A stretch of 43,771 nt of DNA from a bacterium (GCA_010028705.1 RHAI01000006.1:1-43771); one strand, 5' to 3'. Shown: positions 21,094 through 28,672, counted from the stretch's first letter. Numbers and translations are program-made. The notes: generated by a model not told the origin, from the sequence alone.

Positions 21094-21474
21094 ATGAGCA
21101 ATCACGATCACAGCGACCATCACTTCATCGTCCCCGCCCGCTACTACGTGGCCACCCTATTGTCACTGCTGGTATTAACAATCATCACGGTTGTAGTAGC
21201 ACAGTATAATTTCGGCGGATGGAATCTTCCTATTGCACTTCTTGTTGCGGTTATTAAGGCCGGTTTAGTTATTAATATATTTATGGGTCTTCGATGGAAT
21301 CGTACCTTTGACCGAATCGCATTTCTAGGCAGTTTAGTTTTTCTATTTATCTTTTTCCTATTTTCATTCTCAGATGAACTGCTACGCCCGTACCGAAATC
21401 CCATTGAAGCAGTTCACCACGACATCAAAAGCCCAGTAAAGCCCTTAGTAAAAGGCGCTGAACACCACGAGTAA
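21094..21474 (+). CDS. coxD: Cytochrome c oxidase subunit IV (prokaryotic, COX4_pro type)
   Basis: 126 residues with three transmembrane helices (about 17-37, 44-65 and 75-92). A His/Asp-rich N-terminus (NHDHSDHHFIVP) is typical of small subunit IV proteins. WNLPIALLVAVIKAGLVINIFMGL is the conserved core helix with its lysine. Last gene of the act-cox operon, four bases after coxC, followed by a stem-loop. Confidence 0.9.
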   Translation: MSNHDHSDHHFIVPARYYVATLLSLLVLTIITVVVAQYNFGGWNLPIALLVAVIKAGLVINIFMGLRWNRTFDRIAFLGSLVFLFIFFLFSFSDELLRPYRNPIEAVHHDIKSPVKPLVKGAEHHE

Positions 21475-21480
21475 TGTGTC

Positions 21481-21508
21481 TAACTGGTCCCATTTCTGGG
21501 GCCAGTTA
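21481..21508. terminator. Stem-loop after coxD, probable end of the act-cox transcript
   Basis: TAACTGGTCCC pairs with GGGGCCAGTTA (one G-T pair) around a 6-base loop, an 11-bp stem starting six bases after the coxD stop. There is no downstream T-run, so classical intrinsic termination is not assured; it could also protect the mRNA end. It lies in the convergent gap between coxD and the minus-strand TPR gene. Confidence 0.55.
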
Positions 21509-21637
21509 AATATCCCTTGAGTCGCTTACTTTGTTAACGGGGCTGTCTTGGATATAAAACGAGTATTAACACCACAACAGTTCGCCCTCTAGACTTGATC
21601 CAGCCCTCGGGTCAGCCCAAAAGCCTGCTATCGCCAC

Positions 21638-22072
21638 TTATCGGGGGCGGCTTCCACGTCGATCCGACGCAATCTGATCGGAAAATTGTCCAGACCGCTC
21701 CGCCGCTTTTTCAAGCCACCCGTCAGCGTTGAATTCATCACCAGTTTTTCGAATTAGTCGTGACATTAAATAATACCCTTCATTTCGATCCGGAAACCGA
21801 TCGATAATCGTCCAGTACGTCCGCTCGGCCTGTTTATCACGATCTAGATCTTCATAACTACGGCCTAAGCCAATAAGCGCATCAAGATTCCTGGGATCGA
21901 CCACGGTGACTACGCGCTGAATGCGTAGGGCGCGACCAAACTGCCCGTTGGCGGACAAGGATTCGGCCCGTTGAACGGACAACGACATCACCCACCCGCG
22001 ACTCGCCCAAACGATCAGTGCCTGACATACACAGGTTACAAGTATTGTTTGAACCGGACTTAAGCGAGCCAT
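21638..22072 (-). CDS. TPR-repeat protein with N-terminal membrane anchor
   Basis: 144 residues from the ATG at 22072, which overlaps the stop of the upstream CcdA-like gene by 13 bases; the frame extends further up but inside that gene. One hydrophobic segment (about 7-25, TILVTCVCQALIVWASRGWV) is followed by two or three TPR-like helical pairs (AESLSANGQFGRALRIQRVV, LIGLGRSYEDLDRDKQAERTY and YYLMSRLIRKTGDEFNADGWL). The C-terminus is basic and disordered. It resembles the TPR parts of cytochrome c maturation proteins such as CcmH/NrfG, and the CcdA-like neighbour fits that. The assignment remains inference; no catalytic residues are visible. Confidence 0.7.
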   Translation of the reverse strand: MARLSPVQTILVTCVCQALIVWASRGWVMSLSVQRAESLSANGQFGRALRIQRVVTVVDPRNLDALIGLGRSYEDLDRDKQAERTYWTIIDRFPDRNEGYYLMSRLIRKTGDEFNADGWLEKAAERSGQFSDQIASDRRGSRPR

Positions 22073-22719
22073 AAATACAACAAGCCTGTCGTCACCAACA
22101 AATTGCCAATCAAACACATAAACCATGGACGGACGGCATGGATCTTCGGAATGGTATTCACCCCAACAACGCCCAAAGTCAGCGCGATTACAGGTACGGC
22201 TTGCCCCACACTATACACACCGAACGCCAATATACCGAGCCCGGTTTTTCCAGCGGCATAGGTGCTCATACTAATCAACAACATAATTGGCCCACACCCG
22301 GGACATGTCGGTGTTTCGATCCACGCAACCGCAAGTCCCAAAGCAAAAAAACCAACCATAGATTTAGGAGAAAATGTCCGAGGTGGACATGAACCCTGTC
22401 CCGACGTGGTACCACAACAGACGATCCAGAGTCCCCAGATCAGCGCAATTATCCCAATACACATGTATAGGCTAGTAGAGACCAGTTGAAACCGACTCAG
22501 CCATCGCGACACTGAATCGAACATCACCCCGATGACGCTGTAACTAATCATTAAACCCGCTACAAATACGAGTATTTTTTTCAACGCATTTCGATAAGAA
22601 TCTGTCCCAAGTAACCCCGCCAGTAACGGGACTTCTAAAATTGCGCAACTCAATGTGCCGGCGATGATTCCAAATCCAAACACCTCGGCCAGAAACATCG
22701 CCGAGCCGCCCCCGAACAT
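22060..22719 (-). CDS. CcdA/DsbD-like transmembrane protein (cytochrome c biogenesis family)
   Basis: About 219 residues and six transmembrane helices. The pattern matches the DsbD beta-domain/CcdA family: an early IIAGTLSCAILEVPLLAGLLG (usually LSPC..P) and the mirrored second half ALGLAVAWIETPTCPGCGPIMLLI, each with a cysteine, then YSVGQAVPVIALTLG. Such proteins move reducing equivalents across the membrane to periplasmic thioredoxin-like partners. The start at 22719 shares the A of the znuB stop (TGATG); an alternative ATG at 22698 is just before the first helix. Being coupled to znuB is unusual. It might reduce apocytochromes for the act-cox cluster, or keep a zinc-binding thiol reduced. 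Confidence 0.75.
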   Translation of the reverse strand: MFGGGSAMFLAEVFGFGIIAGTLSCAILEVPLLAGLLGTDSYRNALKKILVFVAGLMISYSVIGVMFDSVSRWLSRFQLVSTSLYMCIGIIALIWGLWIVCCGTTSGQGSCPPRTFSPKSMVGFFALGLAVAWIETPTCPGCGPIMLLISMSTYAAGKTGLGILAFGVYSVGQAVPVIALTLGVVGVNTIPKIHAVRPWFMCLIGNLLVTTGLLYLWLA

Positions 22720-23531
22720 CAGCGGGACGCTATCTTCCGACCGATAAATGCGACACAAAACATGGCCGCGTTCACCAATACGATGGCCGCACCAGTCGGA
22801 ATATTGACAGACAATGACAGGATAATACCAGTTAACACGCCAACGACCGATATACCCAAGGCCATGACTAGTGACCGCCGAAAACTATTGACCCATTGTA
22901 ATGCTGTGATAGTCGGAAACACGATTAAACTCGAAATAAGCAGTGTTCCCACAATCCGGCACCCCAAGGCGACTGTCAAAGACGTTAAAAGAATCAGGAC
23001 TGTCGTGACTCTGTCTACCATAATCCCGTTGGCCCGAGCAAATTCCCTATCATATGCCGCCGCAAACAGGTACGGGTGGAGAATGGCCAACGCCACTAAT
23101 ATCAATGAACACAACGCCAAAGACACCCACACATCGGTCGTCGTGATCGCAAGTATACTTCCAAACAAATAGCTCATGATATCGACATTAAACCCATGCC
23201 CCATGCTGGCCAACGCAATTGCTATCGCCGCGGATACGGACGATACTAGCCCAATTGCGGCATCGCCATGAAGCTTCGCACTTTGGGTTATTTTACGAAT
23301 CACCAACGAGGCCATCATGACAATGGGAATCATTATCCATAGGGGCGTGGCGCCTAACACCAACGAGAGTGCGATCGCCGCAAAACTAACATGGGCCAAG
23401 CCATCGCCAATCAATGCATAGCGTTCCAAGACTAAAAAATAACCCAATCCGGCGCAACATAAGGCGATTAAGGTCCCCACAACAAATGCTAATTGGACAA
23501 ACGGGAATTGCAGCATATTAATGATGGCCAT
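22719..23531 (-). CDS. znuB: Zinc/manganese ABC transporter permease (ZnuB family)
   Basis: 270 residues from the ATG at 23531, which has GGAAGG seven bases upstream; earlier in-frame GTG/ATG codons at 23546 and 23537 lack good spacing. About eight transmembrane helices of the ABC-3 family. Signature segments are LVLERYALIGDGLAHVSFAAIALSL (the conserved GD.L.H) and the later GCRIVGTLLISSLIVFPTITAL. It is the inner-membrane channel. It overlaps the end of znuC by 14 bases and its stop overlaps the CcdA-like gene. Confidence 0.92.
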   Translation of the reverse strand: MAIINMLQFPFVQLAFVVGTLIALCCAGLGYFLVLERYALIGDGLAHVSFAAIALSLVLGATPLWIMIPIVMMASLVIRKITQSAKLHGDAAIGLVSSVSAAIAIALASMGHGFNVDIMSYLFGSILAITTTDVWVSLALCSLILVALAILHPYLFAAAYDREFARANGIMVDRVTTVLILLTSLTVALGCRIVGTLLISSLIVFPTITALQWVNSFRRSLVMALGISVVGVLTGIILSLSVNIPTGAAIVLVNAAMFCVAFIGRKIASR

Positions 23532-24261
23532 GATCATGCCTTCCACAAACGGTGTGTTGTAAATCTAAGCCGAGGTAATGGGTGACGTCATCTGACCCAC
23601 AAAATTCAGGGTACGTGCCAAAAAAGACCAATCGACGATCCAAAACCATCACTTTTTTCGCATGATGCCGAATCGACGCCATATCATGGGTAACCAAGAG
23701 AATAGTCAAATTTTCGGTGCCGTTGAGTTCGTTTAATAAGCCATAAAATAAATCTCGAATCGTAGGATCTAATGCCGATGTCGGTTCATCTAAAATCAGC
23801 AGTTGGGGGCGCTTTACTAGGGCCCGAGCTAACAGCACACGTTGTTGCTGCCCCCCAGACAAATCACTCATCCGGTGCGGCGCCAAATCGCCAATCGACA
23901 ACCGTTCCAATATCCTGCCGACTTCGGCGCGACGTTGCCGGGCAGAGTCCAGAGGAAATTGTCCGTAAAGCCCGGTTTCTACCACTTCGGTTACCGTGGC
24001 CGGAAACAGGGTGTCGTGATTGAGAATTTTCTGAGGCAGGTACCCGATACGTGGCCGCTGAGGTTGCCACTCGATGGCCCCTTCGGCAATTGGATGTAAA
24101 CCGACTAACGCACGAATCAAGGTTGTTTTTCCGCTCCCATTGGGTCCGATGATGCCAATGTAGTCACCGCATTGAATATCGAATGTAACCTTGGACAGAA
24201 TCACATCGGATTCATAGTGAGTGCTTAGTGATCTCACGCGCACCTGAGGCGTCACCGACAC
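23518..24261 (-). CDS. znuC: Zinc ABC transporter ATP-binding protein (ZnuC family)
   Basis: 247 residues. Walker A GPNGSGKTT (39-47), Q-loop LPQK, signature LSGGQQQR (134-141), Walker B LLILDEP (154-160) and a switch histidine in LVTHDM. It energises metal import through ZnuB. The very end is histidine rich (GRHDHGHH), as in ZnuC proteins and consistent with zinc. GTG start at 24261, overlapping the znuA stop by ten bases, with GGAGG about 12 bases upstream. Confidence 0.93.
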   Translation of the reverse strand: MSVTPQVRVRSLSTHYESDVILSKVTFDIQCGDYIGIIGPNGSGKTTLIRALVGLHPIAEGAIEWQPQRPRIGYLPQKILNHDTLFPATVTEVVETGLYGQFPLDSARQRRAEVGRILERLSIGDLAPHRMSDLSGGQQQRVLLARALVKRPQLLILDEPTSALDPTIRDLFYGLLNELNGTENLTILLVTHDMASIRHHAKKVMVLDRRLVFFGTYPEFCGSDDVTHYLGLDLQHTVCGRHDHGHH

Positions 24262-25184
24262 GAGTGTAAAGCCTCCGCCAGATAATCAGCGTTTTTGGAC
24301 ATAATGTCGATATAGGTAATATGCCGATCCATCTCATCTTTCGACACATTGTGCGCCCCATGAAGCAATCGGAGTGTTGCGCCGGTGTCCCGAGATAAAA
24401 TCATGGCAACCTTGGGGTCCAATAACTCCTCATAAAACACGACCTGTTGATGCACTGATTTTAGCTGGGAGATAACGGAAGCAATATTCTTAGGGGTGGG
24501 TTCAGCGTCGGGAGCAAACCCATGATAGGGGGAAATCACCCGAATACCATATCGCTTGGCAAAATAACCAAATGCCGAATGCCCGCCGAGCACAATCGTA
24601 TTAGAAGTCGACTGGGATGTAATGCGTTTAAACCGACGGTCCAAACGATCAAGCTTGGCAATATAATTCGCGGCATTTTTCTGATAAATAGTGGCATGCT
24701 GAGGATCTCGCTGGCATAAGGCGATCGTAATATTATCAACCATTTTCTTAGCAAGAATGGGATCTAGCCACACGTGAGGATCTACTGAACCGGCAGGGAC
24801 ACCATCGTCTGGATCACCATCCGGATCGACCGATAATCGAATACCCTGACTGACATTTAATACCCCAACCGATTTTGGAAGCGTATCCGCCACCTTCATC
24901 GCCCAGGGTTCCATGGACGGGTGAGTCAAAATAAATAAATCTGCGGTTTGGATTTGAATTATATCTTTCGGTGTTGGCTCGAAATGATGCGGCTCCACTC
25001 CAGGGGGCACAAGCAATTTCACCGTCGCGTAGTCGCCCGCAATGTGTTTAGCAAAATCATATTGCGGAAATAGCGTTGTCACGACTACCACTCGTTGCGT
25101 CGGCCGGAACGGATGATTACAACCTGACAGACATGTGATCGCTGCCATAATCATTATTCCAACCACGTGGCGATACCCCCTCAT
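24252..25184 (-). CDS. znuA: Zinc-binding periplasmic lipoprotein of ABC transporter (ZnuA/cluster A-I family)
   Basis: 310 residues. Lipoprotein signal peptide with LSGC and lipidated cysteine near residue 22. Metal-site residues of the cluster A-I family are present: PHHFEPTPKDI, VDPHVWLDP and GGHSAFGYFAKRYGI, plus an acidic residue in the late VVFYEELLDPKVA. A short acidic loop (DPDGDPDDG) replaces the long His-rich loop of many zinc binders, so manganese cannot be excluded. The start at 25184 shares the A of the fur stop (TGATG), so regulator and binding protein are coupled. Confidence 0.92.
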   Translation of the reverse strand: MRGYRHVVGIMIMAAITCLSGCNHPFRPTQRVVVVTTLFPQYDFAKHIAGDYATVKLLVPPGVEPHHFEPTPKDIIQIQTADLFILTHPSMEPWAMKVADTLPKSVGVLNVSQGIRLSVDPDGDPDDGVPAGSVDPHVWLDPILAKKMVDNITIALCQRDPQHATIYQKNAANYIAKLDRLDRRFKRITSQSTSNTIVLGGHSAFGYFAKRYGIRVISPYHGFAPDAEPTPKNIASVISQLKSVHQQVVFYEELLDPKVAMILSRDTGATLRLLHGAHNVSKDEMDRHITYIDIMSKNADYLAEALHSCR

Positions 25185-25624
25185 CAGCGCGTCTCATCCT
25201 GTGAGATACAGGGCTGGCAAAGCCCATTAATTTGAAAAAAATGAGACAATACTTTTCCGTGTAATTCCGACGACACATGATCGGCCATTGCCTCAGAAAC
25301 ACATTGAAAAACCGGCGTCACGGCTTTGCATTCAATACACACAAAGTGATGGTGATGTTGAGTTCCACAATGAGACGCACAGGCAAAATAATGACGCTGG
25401 CGATCGTCTGTTTCGATGACCCCAATAATGCCCGCCCGAACAAATTCGTCTAAATTTCGATAGATTGCAGACAGACTTGCTGACGGGCAGGTCGATTTAA
25501 TTTCTCGATACAAATCCTCGGGACTCAGGTGGCCAGATGATTGCTGAAGGACCCCCAGAAGATAATGACGTAACGTCGTCATCTTGAGGCGATGCTGCTT
25601 TAATAAGGTACTCATATCAGTCAT
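25184..25624 (-). CDS. zur: Fur-family transcriptional regulator, Zur-like
   Basis: 146 residues from the ATG at 25624; in-frame ATGs at 25636 and 25615 are alternatives, and none has a strong ribosome binding site. Winged-helix domain with the recognition helix SLSAIYRNLDEFVRAGII. A histidine cluster (HHHHFVCIECK) and two CxxC pairs, C96/C99 and C136/C139, make the structural zinc site. Because it is the first gene of the zinc-uptake operon it most likely represses it when zinc is sufficient. PerR- or Mur-type roles cannot be ruled out from sequence. Confidence 0.88.
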   Translation of the reverse strand: MTDMSTLLKQHRLKMTTLRHYLLGVLQQSSGHLSPEDLYREIKSTCPSASLSAIYRNLDEFVRAGIIGVIETDDRQRHYFACASHCGTQHHHHFVCIECKAVTPVFQCVSEAMADHVSSELHGKVLSHFFQINGLCQPCISQDETR

Positions 25625-25657
25625 AATCCAACACATTCTCACAGTTAGGAAATTGTG

Positions 25658-25680
25658 TAAATAGGAAATACTCCTATTTA
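25658..25680 (-). promoter_or_regulatory. Probable operator of the zur-znu operon (9-bp inverted repeat)
   Basis: Perfect half-sites TAAATAGGA and TCCTATTTA separated by AATAC, total 23 bp, centred about 45 bases before the zur start. The AT-rich dyad size and position fit a Fur-family operator used for autoregulation. The half-site does not match the usual E. coli Zur or Fur box, so the regulator link is by position. Confidence 0.65.
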
Positions 25681-25772
25681 TTGACATCAACGCCGTAATA
25701 ATGGGACACGCTCTAACGGGATAGCCCCGATTGGCTGGATCGTTTGGTTTATACAGGATAAACTAGACCTAT

Positions 25773-25848
25773 GCGCCGTTAGCTCAGTTGGTAGAGCAGC
25801 TGACTCTTAATCAGCTGGCCCCGTGTTCGAGTCACGGACGGCGCACCA
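25773..25848 (+). tRNA. tRNA-Lys (anticodon CTT)
   Basis: 76 nt including an encoded CCA end. Acceptor arms GCGCCGT and ACGGCGC pair fully. D-arm AGCTCAGTTGGTAGAGC, anticodon stem GCTGA/TCAGC with loop CTCTTAA (anticodon CTT), variable loop, and T-arm with GTTCGAGTC are all present. The CTT anticodon reads AAG. Confidence 0.97.
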
Positions 25849-25850
25849 AT

Positions 25851-25877
25851 TTGATTTGTTTGGCCGTTGCTTCGCCC
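25851..25877 (+). repeat. 27-bp direct repeat, copy 1
   Basis: Starts TTGATTTGTTTGGCC and ends TTCGCCC. It begins two bases after the tRNA-Lys CCA and is identical over 27 bases to the copy at 25932, with an 81-bp period. The bases between copies hold a short imperfect hairpin (GGACTGG with CCAGTTCC). No other copy was noticed in the window. Confidence 0.85.
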
Positions 25878-25931
25878 GGACCCAACACGCAGCGGACTGG
25901 CACACCCAGTTCCTTGCTCGGCTCAGGGCTG

Positions 25932-25958
25932 TTGATTTGTTTGGCCGTTGCTTCGCCC
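25932..25958 (+). repeat. 27-bp direct repeat, copy 2
   Basis: Exact second copy of the repeat at 25851-25877. It does not match the tRNA 3-prime end, so the pair does not look like attL/attR of an element integrated in the tRNA. It could be a dispersed intergenic repeat family. Confidence 0.85.
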
Positions 25959-25981
25959 ATACCAATAGTCGTTCAATATTT

Positions 25982-26100
25982 TGACCGATTTGGGGCGAAG
26001 GACGGTCACCGACAGAGAGCTGGGGACCGTCTCAAAACGAGATGGACAGGCCCCCCCGGAAACCGCGATGAGGGGTCCTGAAATCGGTCATAATTTTTTG
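25982..26100 (+). other. Nested inverted-repeat element, candidate structured RNA
   Basis: A perfect 10-bp closing stem, TGACCGATTT (25982-25991) with AAATCGGTCA (26081-26090), encloses about 90 nt. Inside are GACGGTC/GACCGTC (26001-26007 and 26025-26031), TCTC/GAGA flanking an AAAAC loop, and GGAC..CCCC pairing with GGGGTCC around a CGGAAACCG hairpin. The closing stem is followed by TAA and a run of six T on the plus strand, like an RNA 3-prime end. It matches no RNA family I recognise (not 4.5S, 6S, tmRNA or a common riboswitch). The stretch 25849-26133 holds otherwise only the 27-bp repeats. Confidence 0.5.
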
Positions 26101-26133
26101 GGTTACTGTTGAAATTGTACCAATCAATGCGAA

Positions 26134-27513
26134 TTAACCACCGAGCGAGTCACCATTCTCATTATCGGGTACCCGACAGACTGTCGTTGGATCGACGTGC
26201 ACTTCGTTACCTTTCCGACTCATACCATCGATCGTTTGATGCCCGTGGTCGTTGATAAATCGTGCCGCGCCATTACTAATCATCCTCACGTGATCGGACA
26301 CCGCACCCACAACATCTGGATTAACATTCTGATCGACCATTTTATCCGCCAGCCCGCTTATATTCTCTTCCATTTTTCCCATAAACACTTGCTTATCTTT
26401 GAGCTCTTGAAGCAATGTTTTTGCTTCGTCTCGAATTTCTTTAGGAAGCGCTTTGTTGGTCGAAATAGATTTCAATGTGGTTTTATACAGCGTTTCCAAC
26501 GGTTTGTTCGTGGCGGTGTGTTCCTTCCATGTCGTTGTATTCACATTACCTGTCGCACCACGCCCGTGGGTAAAATTGACACAATGCCCAATTACCCGCC
26601 CCGCATCGCGAAACTGCATTCTCATTTTTTGGTACCAGGAGAACTTGGGATTGCCATTAATATTCGCTAAATTACTGGGTGTCGCCAATGGAAAACCTGA
26701 TTCCTCAAATTTTATAAAAATTTCCTTTTGATCGGATCCCGGTGACGACATTTCATTCCATAGTATGCATTTCCCCCCACCCGGAAACGCCTCGGCATTT
26801 CGGTAACTTTCAATCCCCCATTGCCGGTCGTGTCCCAAAATCTTGTCCGTATTCCCAGACGTCCCATTGTAATGCGACGAAAATCGCGCGTACGGTCGCA
26901 CTGAGCTATCCGGCAATCCGGTCTTTTCTTCAGTCGTATTATTCTCAAACGATTTCAAAAAATTAAATACTTTTTGATCAGGGTCCGGTAAGCGCACACT
27001 GCCCTTGGCTAATTCCTGACCATTCTGCATGGCCGCGGCTGTTGTAAACCACGAGATTGACAGCACATCATCTAAAGAGGCCGATGGAAGTGATTGACCT
27101 TCCGACAGCTGCCTAAACAATTCCGCCCCCTTGTCGATATATTTAATGACTTGTTCCGAGGTTAATCCTGGGTTATGAGCCGCGCGAAATGTGTCCATTT
27201 TCTCAATTGTGGCGTCCGTTATTCCATTAGGTCCGTGAGACACGGTCGATGTGGAACGTATGCTCTCAATATCACCCACCGAATTAATTGGGGTGTAATG
27301 TCCTGCCCCTCCAGTTGGGGTCACCTTTACTGCTGGAGTATTTACCGCAAATTTTAAATTCAGAAATTGCGATATTTTTTTTAATACCTCCACCATGGGT
27401 CGGGCGATCGACCGAGTATTGGTATTCATTGTGCTTTGAATCGCGGATTGCGTCACCCGCTTGAGCGACCCTAACATTTTGGAATCCGGAAAATTAAATA
27501 CCCCTCGAATCAT
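26134..27513 (-). CDS. Hypothetical protein of 459 residues, possible secreted effector
   Basis: I do not recognise this protein. No signal peptide, no clear membrane segment. The first 120 residues are Ser/Thr/Asn-rich and look disordered. A compact middle region (about 200-320) contains GGGKCILWNEMSSPGS, KEIFIKFEESGFPLAT and RDAGRVIGHCVNFTHGRG. The C-terminal third is helical (EIRDEAKTLLQELKDKQVFMGKMEENI) and ends in an acidic, glycine-rich tail. The ATG at 27513 follows a GGGGGG run. The gene stands alone between SlyD and the tRNA region. Disordered N-terminus plus globular core is common among injected effectors, but that is speculation; there is no homology-based evidence here. Confidence 0.8.
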   Translation of the reverse strand: MIRGVFNFPDSKMLGSLKRVTQSAIQSTMNTNTRSIARPMVEVLKKISQFLNLKFAVNTPAVKVTPTGGAGHYTPINSVGDIESIRSTSTVSHGPNGITDATIEKMDTFRAAHNPGLTSEQVIKYIDKGAELFRQLSEGQSLPSASLDDVLSISWFTTAAAMQNGQELAKGSVRLPDPDQKVFNFLKSFENNTTEEKTGLPDSSVRPYARFSSHYNGTSGNTDKILGHDRQWGIESYRNAEAFPGGGKCILWNEMSSPGSDQKEIFIKFEESGFPLATPSNLANINGNPKFSWYQKMRMQFRDAGRVIGHCVNFTHGRGATGNVNTTTWKEHTATNKPLETLYKTTLKSISTNKALPKEIRDEAKTLLQELKDKQVFMGKMEENISGLADKMVDQNVNPDVVGAVSDHVRMISNGAARFINDHGHQTIDGMSRKGNEVHVDPTTVCRVPDNENGDSLGG

Positions 27514-27641
27514 AGTTACCCCCCAAAAAAATAATTATTACCTGCAATGTTTTCATACCGATATCAACGGATTAATCAAACGGGGCAATTCCCGCCTTCC
27601 AACGGGATTAAACATCGTCCAGTCAGGGGATGCGCCTCCAG

Positions 27642-28133
27642 TTAGTGATCCGACGAATGACTATGCCCACCCTCACCGTGGGCATGACCGTGGGCCATTT
27701 CATCTTCGGTGGCGTTGCGAATGTCGAGTATCGATACGGAAAAATGAAGGGTTTCACCGGCGAGTGGGTGGTTAAAATCAGCAATCACCGTTGTGTCGTT
27801 TAATTCCACAATGGTCGCGATCTCATCATGTCCCTCGACTTCCATTTCAAACTCCATACCGACTTCCAATTCCTCATCAGTGCCAAATTCAGATCGAGGA
27901 AGTTCGATTAACATGTCATCCAGTTTCTCGCCATACCCATCCTCGGCATCAATCACAACATCAATTTCATCGCCGACCTGCTTTCCTTCGAGCGCCGCTT
28001 CGAGCCCGGGAACGATAGTGTTGGCTCCGTGTAGATAACTCAGCGGAAAATCGGCTTCCGATTGATCAACGATGTCACCATCGGCATTGCGAAGGATGTA
28101 ATGGAGAGTAACGACCTGTCCTGCTGTAATCAT
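27642..28133 (-). CDS. slyD: SlyD-type FKBP peptidyl-prolyl cis-trans isomerase and metallochaperone
   Basis: 163 residues. FKBP domain with the inserted chaperone flap, beginning MITAGQVVTLHYILRNADGD, then LHGANTIVPGLEAALEGKQVGDE, and DAEDGYGE before the flap. The C-terminal tail is His/Gly rich (AHGHAHGEGGHSHSSDH), the SlyD metal-binding extension involved in nickel handling. Cytoplasmic. AAGGAA upstream of the ATG at 28133. Followed by YggT upstream on the same strand. Confidence 0.94.
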   Translation of the reverse strand: MITAGQVVTLHYILRNADGDIVDQSEADFPLSYLHGANTIVPGLEAALEGKQVGDEIDVVIDAEDGYGEKLDDMLIELPRSEFGTDEELEVGMEFEMEVEGHDEIATIVELNDTTVIADFNHPLAGETLHFSVSILDIRNATEDEMAHGHAHGEGGHSHSSDH

Positions 28134-28205
28134 AATTAATTTCCTTGTTTAAAAAATGTTAGTCGGATGCCCCCAGTCGATTTTACCCGACTCCGACGAC
28201 GGGAC

Positions 28206-28472
28206 TTAAAACAACAGCCCAACGATGATGGAATGGGCAACCTCAAGTGCAAAATACGCGAACACTGGCGACAAATCAAAGCCAGCGAGGGGGGGTATCC
28301 ATTTCTGAAACGGACGGAGAACGGGATCAGTTATTTGACTGATTAAATTCACCACCGGATGGAAGGGATCATGAGGAACCCAAGACAAAATCACGCGCGC
28401 CAGCAGCGCAAAATAGACGACATTAAAACCAATCTCAACGAGGCTAGCCAGTATGGATGAATCTTGAATCAT
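28206..28472 (-). CDS. YggT family membrane protein
   Basis: 88 residues with two transmembrane helices. The hallmark RVILSWVPHDPFHPVVNLISQITDPVLRPFQ and PPLAGFDLSPVFAYFALEV segments mark the YggT family, associated with division or osmotic protection in plastids and bacteria. In many bacteria yggT sits beside proC; here proC lies about 1.5 kb away and is broken. AAGGAAG upstream of the ATG. About 70 bases before slyD. Confidence 0.9.
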   Translation of the reverse strand: MIQDSSILASLVEIGFNVVYFALLARVILSWVPHDPFHPVVNLISQITDPVLRPFQKWIPPLAGFDLSPVFAYFALEVAHSIIVGLLF

Positions 28473-28600
28473 ATATAAATCAAATGCTTCCTTAAAGTAC
28501 CCACGCGGTTAAATGGGTATTCAGAATTACCATAGGCTACCCACTCGGTCAAATTTAAGGAGCTGCCGCTTAGGAACTATCCGGTCAGTGCTCAATCGTC

Positions 28601-28638
28601 AATTTCATTGAAATTTTCGCGATGGTATTTTCGATAAT
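28601..28638 (+). promoter_or_regulatory. Promoter with overlapping palindrome before the FAD oxidoreductase gene
   Basis: AATTTCA-T-TGAAATT (28601-28615) is a perfect 15-bp palindrome overlapping a possible -35 TTGAAA (28608-28613); GATAAT at 28633-28638 is a possible -10 with 19-bp spacing. The palindrome may be an operator. Between 28498 and 28554 there is also an imperfect 17-bp direct repeat (TACCCAC..GGT.AAAT). Confidence 0.4.
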
Positions 28639-28672
28639 AGTGTGGGGGCATCTTTAAATCGGAGGAATTCCT

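Noticed and set aside
25773-25958. tRNA-Lys plus direct repeats as an integration site
   Set aside because: The 27-bp repeats do not include the tRNA 3-prime end, lie only 54 bp apart and no integrase gene is present.
28498-28554. 17-bp imperfect direct repeat before the FAD oxidoreductase gene
   Set aside because: Two mismatches and only two copies; kept as a note in the promoter entry, not a separate regulatory claim.
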